Positions 7,328-14,442 of a stretch of DNA of 36,351 bases are shown one piece after another. The number at the start of each line of letters is the position of its first letter. Position 1 is the stretch's first letter. The stretch lies in contig SFDM01000030.1 in NCBI GenBank assembly GCA_004558205.1, positions 1-36,351 of the forward strand, in the 5' to 3' direction. A model generated the notes under the pieces. The model had not been told where the DNA came from, did not search any database, and saw nothing but the letters and a program-made list of their open reading frames with translations. This DNA is from Pyramidobacter piscolens. GTDB taxonomy: Bacteria; Synergistota; Synergistia; Synergistales; Dethiosulfovibrionaceae. The position numbers were made by a program, and so were the translations under genes.

Positions 7328-8218
7328 TTACTCATCCTCCAGAAGGTCCAGCTCGAGCATGTCGGCGCGGACGATCTCGCGGGTCTTCTCGCAGGCCGGC
7401 ACCAGAGGCAGGCGCACTTCGTCGCGGCACAGCCCCAGCTCGCTGACGGCAAATTTGACGGGCATGGGGTTGGACTCCGTAAAGAGGTCCTTCATCAGGG
7501 GAAGCATCCTGAGATGAAGCTCCCGAGCCGTAGCCAGGTCGCCGCCCAGGGCCGCGTTCATCATGGCGGCCACCTGGGCGGGCATCACGTTGGAGAGCAC
7601 CGAGATCACGCCGTCGCCGCCGGCGCAGACCAGGTGGAACGCTTGGTCGTCGTTGCCGGAGTAGACGTGGAAGTCGGGGCGCACCAGGGCGAGAGAGCGG
7701 ATCAGGCTGTCGCACTGGTACTGGTTGCCGCTGGCTTCTTTGACGCCGACGATGTTCGGCACCGCCGTCAGGCGCAGCACCGTTTCGGGAAGCATGTTGC
7801 AGCCCGTACGGCCAGGCACGTTGTAGAGAATCACGGGAATGCCGACCGACTCGGCGGCCGCTTTAAAGTGCTGATAGAGCCCTTCCTGATTGGGTTTGTT
7901 GTAGAAGGGAGTGACGATCAGCACGCCGTCGGCGCCCAGTTCCTCGGCGCGGCGGGACAGGTCGATGGTGGTCATGGTGCAGTTGGTGCCCGTGCCGATG
8001 ATGATGGGGAGGCGTCCCGCCACGGTCTCCACCGCGAAGGAGATGACCGCGTCGCGCTCGGCGGGCGTCATCGTGGCGGCCTCGCCGGTGGTTCCAAGGA
8101 CTATAAGCGCGTCGACGCCGCTTTCTACCTGGAAATTGAGAAGGTCTGCCAGCGCGTCGAAGTCGACGGCTCCGTCGCGGAAGGGGGTAATAAGGGCTGT
8201 ACCGGTTCCTCTGAACAT
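7328..8218 (-). CDS. dapA: 4-hydroxy-tetrahydrodipicolinate synthase
   Basis: 296 residues from the ATG at 8218 (MFRGTGTALITPF), preceded by AAGGAG at good spacing. DapA condenses pyruvate with aspartate semialdehyde, the committed step to lysine/DAP. The TIM-barrel family signs are LGTTGEAATMTPAER, VLIVTPFYNKPNQEGLYQHF, the LYNVPGRTG loop with the catalytic Tyr, and GVKEASGN with the Schiff-base Lys. It lies between asd and dapB in the operon. The frame is open further upstream to 8332, but that part overlaps the end of asd and looks non-coding. Confidence 0.95.
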   Translation of the reverse strand: MFRGTGTALITPFRDGAVDFDALADLLNFQVESGVDALIVLGTTGEAATMTPAERDAVISFAVETVAGRLPIIIGTGTNCTMTTIDLSRRAEELGADGVLIVTPFYNKPNQEGLYQHFKAAAESVGIPVILYNVPGRTGCNMLPETVLRLTAVPNIVGVKEASGNQYQCDSLIRSLALVRPDFHVYSGNDDQAFHLVCAGGDGVISVLSNVMPAQVAAMMNAALGGDLATARELHLRMLPLMKDLFTESNPMPVKFAVSELGLCRDEVRLPLVPACEKTREIVRADMLELDLLEDE

Positions 8219-8241
8219 ATTCAACACTCCTTTTTGTGTTT

Positions 8242-9228
8242 TTAATTGACGCCGTTCATTTCGGCGTGTCTCTGAAGAATTCTCACAGCGTTGGTGGCGG
8301 CGCCGACCCGGACGTTGTCGGCCACGTTCCACATCAGGAAATGGCGGTCGTCGAAGCTGCGCACGCGGCTCACGAAGGTGACGTCGGTCCCCTGGGCGTC
8401 CACGGCGGGCGTGACGATAGGATTGTCACTGACGGTCACGTTTTCCTGGGTTCTCATGACCTCCAGAAGGTCCGAAATGGTTCCGAAGGGCTCCCTGGTT
8501 TCCACGTAGACCGACTCGCTGTGGCCGTAGAGCACGGGCACGCGGATCGTGGTGGGCCAGCAGGAGAGCTCTGGATCACGCAGGATCTTGCGCGGCTCAT
8601 TGACCATTTTCATCTCTTCTTCGGTGAATCCGTCGGGAAGAAAAGCGCCGATCTGGGGCACCACGTTGCGGAAGATGGGCGCTGAGAAGGCTTTCTGTTC
8701 TCTGCTGCCCTGCTCCTGGGCTTTCAGCTCGGAGATGCCCTTGTGCCCCGCGCCGCTGACGGCCTGATAGGTGCTGACCACGATGTTTCTGATGCCCCAT
8801 CTCTCGTGGACCTTGTAGAACCCCAGCACCATCTGGATGGTGGAGCAGTTGGGGTTGGCGATGATGCCCCGGTAGCCTTTGAGGAGGTCGCCGTTGATCT
8901 CGGGCACGATCAGGAGTTTTTCGGGATCCATTCTCCAGGCCGAACTGTTGTCGATGACCACGGCGCCGCGTTCTGCCGCGATGGGCGAGAACCACTTGGA
9001 CAGCGCGCCGCCCGCCGAGAGCAGCACGTAATCGAAAGTTCCCTGGGGAACCCAGGATTCTTCAAGTTTTTCCACGACGATGTCCCGTCCGGCGAACTTC
9101 AGCGCAGTTCCCGCGCTGCGCTCAGAAGCGAAGCAGCGAAGCACCTCGGGGCGCAGGCCCCGTTCCTCGAGAACACGGATCATGGTCCGTCCGACTTCAC
9201 CTGTTGCGCCAACGACTGCTACTCTCAT
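8242..9228 (-). CDS. asd: Aspartate-semialdehyde dehydrogenase
   Basis: 328 residues. The enzyme reduces aspartyl phosphate to the semialdehyde with NADPH. The N-terminal NADP motif is VAVVGATGEVGRTM; the catalytic Cys is in IIANPNCSTIQM and the general-base His region is SGAGHKGISEL. Length is typical. The ATG at 9228 has AGGAGG about 9 bases upstream. It is the first gene after the tandem T-box leader and leads asd-dapA-dapB-dapH-lysC, so its transcription should rise when lysyl-tRNA is uncharged. Confidence 0.95.
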   Translation of the reverse strand: MRVAVVGATGEVGRTMIRVLEERGLRPEVLRCFASERSAGTALKFAGRDIVVEKLEESWVPQGTFDYVLLSAGGALSKWFSPIAAERGAVVIDNSSAWRMDPEKLLIVPEINGDLLKGYRGIIANPNCSTIQMVLGFYKVHERWGIRNIVVSTYQAVSGAGHKGISELKAQEQGSREQKAFSAPIFRNVVPQIGAFLPDGFTEEEMKMVNEPRKILRDPELSCWPTTIRVPVLYGHSESVYVETREPFGTISDLLEVMRTQENVTVSDNPIVTPAVDAQGTDVTFVSRVRSFDDRHFLMWNVADNVRVGAATNAVRILQRHAEMNGVN

Positions 9229-9302
9229 TGTACACGTCCTCCTTGTTTTAGAAAAGCGTTATAATTCGTGGCATTTCTATCAGCCGCGATCCTAAAAATA
9301 TG

Positions 9303-9356
9303 AAACCGGCGCGTCTCCGTGTATTGTCAAACAAATACACAGGGACGCGCCGGTTT
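9303..9356 (-). terminator. Terminator 2 of the asd leader
   Basis: On the minus strand AAACCGGCGCGTC begins at 9356 and pairs with GACGCGCCGGTTT ending at 9303; GTGTATT/AATACAC lengthens the stem, and CATATTTTT follows. It sits just after the second T-box antiterminator sequence and is the last decision point before asd. Confidence 0.85.
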
Positions 9357-9434
9357 TTATCCCACAGCACGCGGTACCACCCTGCTTGAACGCGGCGCGG
9401 CCATCACAAAGCGGCATAGGCAAAATTCGATTTA
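9357..9434 (-). promoter_or_regulatory. Second T-box antiterminator module, no stem I
   Basis: AAGCAGGGTGGTACCGCG recurs here (minus strand, about 9386-9369), exactly 120 nt downstream of the first copy. It contains the UGGU bulge that pairs with the tRNA acceptor end. Only some 45 nt separate it from terminator 1, too few for a stem I with its own specifier loop. It therefore looks like a duplicated antiterminator without its own codon-reading part. Confidence 0.8.
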
Positions 9435-9472
9435 CAAAAAACTCGTCCCCACAAAAAACTGTAGGGACGAGT
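9435..9472 (-). terminator. Terminator 1 of the asd leader
   Basis: On the minus strand ACTCGTCCC (9472-9464) pairs with GGGGACGAGT (9450-9441), followed by TTTTTTG. It lies directly after the first T-box sequence and would compete with the first antiterminator. Confidence 0.88.
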
Positions 9473-9724
9473 TCGAAAGTGTCGAATCTCGCGGTACCAC
9501 CCTGCTTGGACGCATAACACCCCGTCCCGCTCGAACCCCTTTAACGAAGGGTCAGTTCGGAGAATGTACTCCAGCCTCACGGCCTTTCCATCCCAGCTCC
9601 CCGGGCCTTGCCTTTTCCGATCTTCGCGCAGAAGCCCTCGCAGCCTCTGGAGCTTCCTCTCTGCCATGCGCACAACAAACTCTGAAAAGGATCCGGTTCA
9701 TCGCCTTTATGCCGTATTAAATTA
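9473..9724 (-). promoter_or_regulatory. T-box riboswitch, probable lysine specifier
   Basis: A complete T-box leader on the minus strand. Stem I is supported by GCGATGAACCGGATCC at its 5' side, a lower stem CCTTTTCAGA/TCGGAAAAGG with one A-G mismatch, and distal features GAGAG and GGCTGCGA. The specifier loop's 3' strand reads GAAGA between GCGC and the lower stem, giving AAG (Lys) at 9624-9622 followed by the usual purine; GAA (Glu) is the alternative. A CCCTT/AAGGG hairpin and AAGCAGGGTGGTACCGCG (about 9506-9489) complete it. Uncharged tRNA would favour antitermination. A lysine specifier fits the downstream operon. Confidence 0.88.
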
Positions 9725-9730
9725 GGAGTG

Positions 9731-9758
9731 ATTATAGCGGCCTTTTTTCATCTGTCAA
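9731..9758 (-). promoter_or_regulatory. Consensus promoter of the asd-dap-lysC operon
   Basis: On the minus strand TTGACA (9758-9753) and TATAAT (9736-9731), both perfect, are separated by 16 bp. Transcription would start near 9724, right before the T-box leader. Confidence 0.88.
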
Positions 9759-9998
9759 GGGCACTTTAAATTTTTTACTCAAAGAGCGCAATTGTCAGCT
9801 TTTTCAAAGGAACACTCCGTAAAATAAAGGGACTGCGGGATTGTACGCCATCTCTTTATAGAACCACTTCATCCAAGGCCGGGGGACGGCTCGAGGAACA
9901 TAAGGCCGCTTCAAGCATATTCGCTCTTCGGCTGTCCCGTCGAGCTGCGGGCTTTTCCTTGTATTTTCAGGCGGAAGCGTATTGAGCCCGTTTGTTTC

Positions 9999-11129
9999 CT
10001 ATAGCTCCTCTACATAGAGCCGTTCTACTCGCGGCATGATGTTTGTGGAGACAGCCGCCGTAATGACACCCGCTTTGGCCGCGTATTCCTCGATTGTGAT
10101 TTCCTGATCGCCCTGGGCTCCGATAATGACAGCCTCATCGCCAATAGCGGCTTCGGCGAGGTGGCCGACGCCGACGACGCACTGATCCATACAGATTCTG
10201 CCGAGAATCGGGCAGCGTTCTCCGCGGATAAGGACGTCGCCTTTGTTGGAAAGCGTGCGGAGAAAACCGTCGCCGTATCCGATAGGAAGAATTGCGGTGC
10301 GTTCGTGGGGTTTTGCGCGGTAGGTTCGGCCATAACTGACAGGCCAGCCTTCAGGGAGCTCGCGGATGAGGCCTATTTTTGTCTTTAAAGCAAAGGCCCG
10401 TTCGATTTTCACAACGTCGCGGCATTCCGGCGTGGGAATAATGCCATGGGTAATTTGGCCGAGCCGGACATAGTCGCAGTAATAGTCCTGCAGACCGGCC
10501 AGGACGGCGCTGGAGTTGCAGCAGTGGACCATCTTGACGGCAATCCCTTTAGCCTTGATCGATGCGACGGTGGCGGAAAATTTTCTGAACTGCTCGTGAG
10601 TCCAGTCTAAATTAGATTCGTCGGAGGTCGAAAAATGCGTAAACACGCCTTCGATTTCAATACCCGGCAAAGCCGCTACTTTTTCGGCAATTGTCGGATA
10701 TTCTTCGCAAAGAAACCCCACCCGTCCCATGCCGCTGTCTATCTTCATATGAACCTTTGCCGTTTTGCCCAGCTTTACGGCGGCTTCAGAGAGTTTTTTT
10801 GCAAAAGCGTAATCGGTCAGAGTCGCGCGGATGTCTTCTTCGACATAATACTCGGCCGCGTCGTAGGGGGAAGCTCCAAGGACCAGAATCGGGCTCGTGA
10901 TTTTATGCTGGCGAAGCACCTGGGCTTCATCGGGGGTGGCTACGGCAAAAAAATCCACGCCAAATTCACTGAGCCAACGGGCTACCGTCACGGCTCCCAT
11001 GCCATAGGCGTCGGCTTTTATGGCGGCTAACAGTTTGGAGTCCTTTTTACCCAGTTCTTTTGAGATGGCTTCATAATTGCGGCGAAAAGCCCCACGAGAG
11101 ACGATTAAATGTGTGGGACGCATAGACAT
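9999..11129 (-). CDS. alr: Alanine racemase
   Basis: 376 residues. A PLP enzyme that interconverts L- and D-alanine for peptidoglycan. The PLP-binding lysine is in AAIKADAYGMGA (Lys near residue 38). The C-terminal domain carries PIGYGDGFLR, holding the second catalytic base Tyr, and GRICMDQCVV. The ATG at 11129 is preceded by GGAGGAG. It is a single gene on the minus strand; an intact R1 repeat (11157-11434) ends 28 bp before its start, so its promoter must lie inside or very near the repeat. It stands next to the D-aminoacylase cluster, but a shared role is only suggestive. Confidence 0.95.
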   Translation of the reverse strand: MSMRPTHLIVSRGAFRRNYEAISKELGKKDSKLLAAIKADAYGMGAVTVARWLSEFGVDFFAVATPDEAQVLRQHKITSPILVLGASPYDAAEYYVEEDIRATLTDYAFAKKLSEAAVKLGKTAKVHMKIDSGMGRVGFLCEEYPTIAEKVAALPGIEIEGVFTHFSTSDESNLDWTHEQFRKFSATVASIKAKGIAVKMVHCCNSSAVLAGLQDYYCDYVRLGQITHGIIPTPECRDVVKIERAFALKTKIGLIRELPEGWPVSYGRTYRAKPHERTAILPIGYGDGFLRTLSNKGDVLIRGERCPILGRICMDQCVVGVGHLAEAAIGDEAVIIGAQGDQEITIEEYAAKAGVITAAVSTNIMPRVERLYVEEL

Positions 11130-11156
11130 GATATAATCTCCTCCATCAGATAGTTT

Positions 11157-11434
11157 ATACTTATTTCCTATTGACGTGCTTAATATTAAATCGAAGAGCC
11201 ACGTCGAAAGATTTCAACGCAAAGGGCGCAAAGGTTCGCAAAGGAAAACCTTGAAAGACTTTTAGAACTGCAAGATCAAGTAAAATTTATAAATTTCCAT
11301 CATTATAATTCGTTTTTTAGTTTATAATTTAGGTTTTGTTTTTTCTTTGCGTCCTTTCTGTTCAGCCTTTGTGTTGAAATCCTTTGACTTTGATCTTCGG
11401 TCCAGTATTAAGCATGTTTAATGCGAATTAGTAT
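11157..11434. repeat. R1 palindromic interspersed repeat, intact copy
   Basis: A 278-bp element from ATACTTATTTCC to TTAGTAT. Inside are facing arms: TTTCAACGCAAAGGGCGCAA near 11212, and TTTTTCTTTGCGTCCTTTCT then CAGCCTTTGTGTTGAAAT near 11340-11380, with an AT-rich middle. The ends are imperfect terminal inverted repeats. Copies at 23749-24026 and 31205-31485 align along the whole length. No open reading frame of its own is plausible; MITE-like. Confidence 0.85.
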
Positions 11435-11479
11435 TAATTATTGTTCTGGTCATGGTGCATTGGCAGAAAGGCTGAAAAT

Positions 11480-11512
11480 AAATTATCCTAATCCAAAAGG
11501 ACAGGATAATTC
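11480..11512 (-). terminator. Terminator of the M20/D-aminoacylase genes
   Basis: AATTATCCT (11481-11489) pairs with AGGATAATT (11503-11511). On the minus strand the stem is followed by TATTTTC, and it lies about 12 bp after the M20 amidohydrolase stop. Confidence 0.75.
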
Positions 11513-11523
11513 GTCTTTCGGCG

Positions 11524-12744
11524 TTAGAGAATCTCGTCGACGGCCGGCCTATTCTTGTAAAGGGCACTGCCGGCTTTAAAGACCGCCATGGCGTAGCAGG
11601 CGGCTCCAATTGGAAGAGCCCTTTCGTCGGCTCTGAACTGCGGGCTGTGCCAGGGATGAACCCAGCCGCGCTCTTCGTTGCCCACTCCGAGCCAGAACAG
11701 GAAGCCCGGAACCTTTTCCATGAAGAGGGCGAAATCCTCTCCGCCCGTCGAGGGCGTGGGATCTACGGGTTGAGCGCCCACGGCGGTCACGGCGTCGTAC
11801 ATGACGGGATAGAGCGACGGCGGGTTGACCGTGGCCGGCAGGTCGTATTCGTAGATCAACTCGCCGGTACAGCCGTAAGCGGCGGCGGTCTGCTCCACAA
11901 TCCGGCGCATCAGCGGCTCCACCACGGGGATCAGGTCGCGGTCATAACGGCGGCAGGTTCCGGCCATGCGGACCAGGTCGGGCGTAATGTTGCAGCGGAA
12001 CCCGTTGTCGGTTTGAAGGCCGCACACCGAGATGACGCAGGGCTTGAGAGATTCTACGTTCCGGCTTACCACGGTCTGGAGCGAAGAAATAACCGACGCG
12101 GCGGCTACCACGGGATCCACGTTGCGGTGTGGGACGCCGCCATGGCCGCCTCGGCCGCGGATGTTGATGTAGAAACTGTTGACAGCCGCCATCAAAGGTC
12201 CTTGTTTGACGCCCACGCTTCCAGCGGGGATCTCGGGCTGGTTGTGCATGCCGAAAATCACGTCCACATGGGGATTTTCGAGGACGCCGCGCTCCAGCAT
12301 CAGCTTGGCGCCGTCGTTTTTCTCCTCGGCGGGCTGAAACAGGAACTTGACGCTGCCTTTTACCTGTTCTCTCATGGCGGCCAATATCCGCGCCGCGCCG
12401 ATTAGACTGGCGGTGTGGACGTCGTGGCCACAGGCGTGCATGATGCCGTCCACTTTTGACTTGAACTCGTAATCGGTCTGCTCCTGCACAGGCAGGCCGT
12501 CGATATCGGCGCGGAGGGCGACGCAGGGGCCGCCGCAAGCGCCGCGCAGTAGGCCGACGACCCCCGTCTCCATGCCGATATCCAGAATTTCGATGCCGAG
12601 CTTTGCGAGCTCATTCTTGATGTAGCGGGTGGTCTTGTGCTCGTGGAAACTCAGCTCGGGATGCTGATGAATGTGACGGAAAGTTTCCACGATCCCTGGC
12701 GTTAGCTCTCCGGCCAGCTCTCGAACTCGCGTTTCCACGCCCAT
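11524..12744 (-). CDS. M20-family amidohydrolase (N-acyl amino acid hydrolase type)
   Basis: 406 residues, metal-dependent. It matches the M20D group (hippurate and N-acyl-L-amino acid hydrolases): RHIHQHPELSFHE, VALRADIDGLPVQE, and the metal motif MHACGHDVHT with Cys105 and His107. The catalytic Glu pair is in FQPAEE; GRGGHGGVPH belongs to the dimerisation domain, and STGGEDFALF supplies a C-terminal ligand region. The reaction is hydrolysis of an amide to a free amino acid and an acid. The ATG at 12744 lies 4 bp after the D-aminoacylase stop with GAGAGGTT as ribosome site, so the two are coupled. L-specific here and D-specific next door would cover both stereoisomers; that pairing is inference. 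Confidence 0.9.
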   Translation of the reverse strand: MGVETRVRELAGELTPGIVETFRHIHQHPELSFHEHKTTRYIKNELAKLGIEILDIGMETGVVGLLRGACGGPCVALRADIDGLPVQEQTDYEFKSKVDGIMHACGHDVHTASLIGAARILAAMREQVKGSVKFLFQPAEEKNDGAKLMLERGVLENPHVDVIFGMHNQPEIPAGSVGVKQGPLMAAVNSFYINIRGRGGHGGVPHRNVDPVVAAASVISSLQTVVSRNVESLKPCVISVCGLQTDNGFRCNITPDLVRMAGTCRRYDRDLIPVVEPLMRRIVEQTAAAYGCTGELIYEYDLPATVNPPSLYPVMYDAVTAVGAQPVDPTPSTGGEDFALFMEKVPGFLFWLGVGNEERGWVHPWHSPQFRADERALPIGAACYAMAVFKAGSALYKNRPAVDEIL

Positions 12745-12748
12745 GGCT

Positions 12749-14356
12749 TTAACCTCTCTTCAGCACGCGCCCCGGACGCGCGCCCTGAAGCTGGCAGCGG
12801 GTGACCACGACTTTGCCGTTGACGACGACGTGCTCGATGCCCTCGGGATAGTTGTGCGGGTCGGTGTAGGTGGCTTTATCGGTGATTTTGTCGGCGTCGA
12901 AGACCACCAGGTCGGCGAAGAATCCCTTTTTCACGAGCCCTCTGTCGCTGAGGCCCACCTTGGCCGCGGGCATGGACGTGATCTTTCTGACGCCGTCTTC
13001 CAGCGACAGAAGCTTCTCCTCGCGGACATACTTGCCGAGCAGCCTTGGGAAGGATCCGTATCCGCGGGGATGGGGCTTGCCGCCAGCTCGCGGCGCCGTG
13101 ACCCAAGAATCTGAGATGATCACCGACAGGGGGCTCTTGATGACGGTGCTTACGTCGGCTTCGTCCATGGAGAACATGACCATCATGGCTTCGCACTTGA
13201 CTTCGATCAGCCAGTCGAAAAATGAGCCGAAGGGATCGGCGGGGTTGCGTCCGGCGATGATCTCGCTCAGCATTTTCCCTTCATACTGCGTCGCGATGGC
13301 GCACTCGGAGATCATGATCTTGTCCCAGCCGTTGCTCAATATGACGTTCTCCTCGGGCATCCTGTTGTTGGCGATTTCGCTCTCCATCTCGGCGCGGCAG
13401 GCGGGATCGGCTAGGCGCGTCAGAAGTTTCGCTACGCCGCCTTCGAGGTTTTTCGAAGGCAGAAGCGATGTGATGGTGGTCATCGACGCGGGATAGGGAT
13501 AGACGTCGCAGGACACGTCGACGCCGCGGCCGCGAGCCTCCTGCATGATGCGCAGCGTTGCGTTGACCTTACCCCAGTTGTAGCGTCCCGCTGCCTTATG
13601 GTGGGAAATTTCGACGGGGATATGGTTGGCCTCGCCGACGGCGATGGCTTCGTCAAGCGACTGGATCAGCCTGTCGCCTTCGTTGCGGAGATGGGTGGTG
13701 TAGACGGCGTTAAATTCGCTGAGGACGCTGCAAAGCTCGATCAGCTCTTCTTTGGTGGTATAGCTTCCGGGAGGATAAATTAAGCCGCTGGACATCCCGA
13801 AGGCGCCGGCCTCCAGCTCTTCGCGCAGGAGGTTTTTCATCTGCGCCATTTCCTCGGGCGTGGAGGGCGAAGGGTCGAAGCCCTTCACCGCCAGGCGCAG
13901 AGTGCCCTGTCCCACCAGAGGCGCGAGGTTTTGGATGGTTCCGCTCTTCTCTACCTTTGCATAAAACTCGCTAAGGCTGCGCCAGTCCCAGCCGTAATCC
14001 ATTTTCTTGTCGAGGAAGGGCTTGAGGTATCCCTTGGTTTCGTCCTTATGAGCGTCCGATAGAGGCGCCATGGAAAGGCCGCAGTTACCCACTACGGACG
14101 TGGTGACGCCCTGCATGATGTAGCTTTCCACGTCGGGAAAAGCCAGAATTCCGTGATCCACGTGGTTGTGGAGGTCCACAAATCCGGGGGACACCACAAA
14201 CCCCTTGGCGTCGATAGTCTGCTTTGCCTGAGCGTCGGCAAGAGCGCCGATATAAGCGATTTTGTCGCCGATAACGCCGATGTCGGCGTGATAAGACGGG
14301 TTGCCCGTGCCGTCGCAGATACGCCCGTTGTAAATGATCAGATCATAGGACTGCAT
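12749..14356 (-). CDS. D-aminoacylase (N-acyl-D-amino acid deacylase), paralog 1
   Basis: 535 residues of the amidohydrolase superfamily (COG3653-like). It removes the acyl group from N-acyl-D-amino acids. Visible: the metal motif SPGFVDLHNHVDH, the zinc-ligand Cys in VVGNCGLSMAP, GMSSGLIYPPGSY, THLRNEGD and ISHHKAAG with further His ligands, and VIISDSW with the catalytic Asp region. The ATG at 14356 is preferred because AGGAG lies 9 bases before it; the alternative ATG at 14365 almost touches that site. It is followed by the coupled M20 gene and preceded by paralog 2, 86 bp away. No signal peptide, so cytoplasmic. Confidence 0.9.
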   Translation of the reverse strand: MQSYDLIIYNGRICDGTGNPSYHADIGVIGDKIAYIGALADAQAKQTIDAKGFVVSPGFVDLHNHVDHGILAFPDVESYIMQGVTTSVVGNCGLSMAPLSDAHKDETKGYLKPFLDKKMDYGWDWRSLSEFYAKVEKSGTIQNLAPLVGQGTLRLAVKGFDPSPSTPEEMAQMKNLLREELEAGAFGMSSGLIYPPGSYTTKEELIELCSVLSEFNAVYTTHLRNEGDRLIQSLDEAIAVGEANHIPVEISHHKAAGRYNWGKVNATLRIMQEARGRGVDVSCDVYPYPASMTTITSLLPSKNLEGGVAKLLTRLADPACRAEMESEIANNRMPEENVILSNGWDKIMISECAIATQYEGKMLSEIIAGRNPADPFGSFFDWLIEVKCEAMMVMFSMDEADVSTVIKSPLSVIISDSWVTAPRAGGKPHPRGYGSFPRLLGKYVREEKLLSLEDGVRKITSMPAAKVGLSDRGLVKKGFFADLVVFDADKITDKATYTDPHNYPEGIEHVVVNGKVVVTRCQLQGARPGRVLKRG

Positions 14357-14442
14357 ATGAATCATCTCCTGTTAAATTTATCGCCCTCGCTGGCTTTCCG
14401 CGATGAGCGAAGTGCGAAGGGTAAAAAGTTGAGGCAGCGATG

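Noticed and set aside
6785..8245. 486-codon open frame on the plus strand
   Set aside because: Antisense to dapB and dapA, His/Gly/Ala-rich shadow; both sense genes have clear catalytic motifs.
9319..9720. 133-codon open frame on the plus strand
   Set aside because: Runs antisense through the T-box leader; the conserved RNA signals explain the sequence.
9759..9998. Possible small RNA or terminator between alr and the T-box promoter
   Set aside because: Only short GC-rich complementarities such as GCTCGA/TCGAGC were found; no convincing stem with U-tract.
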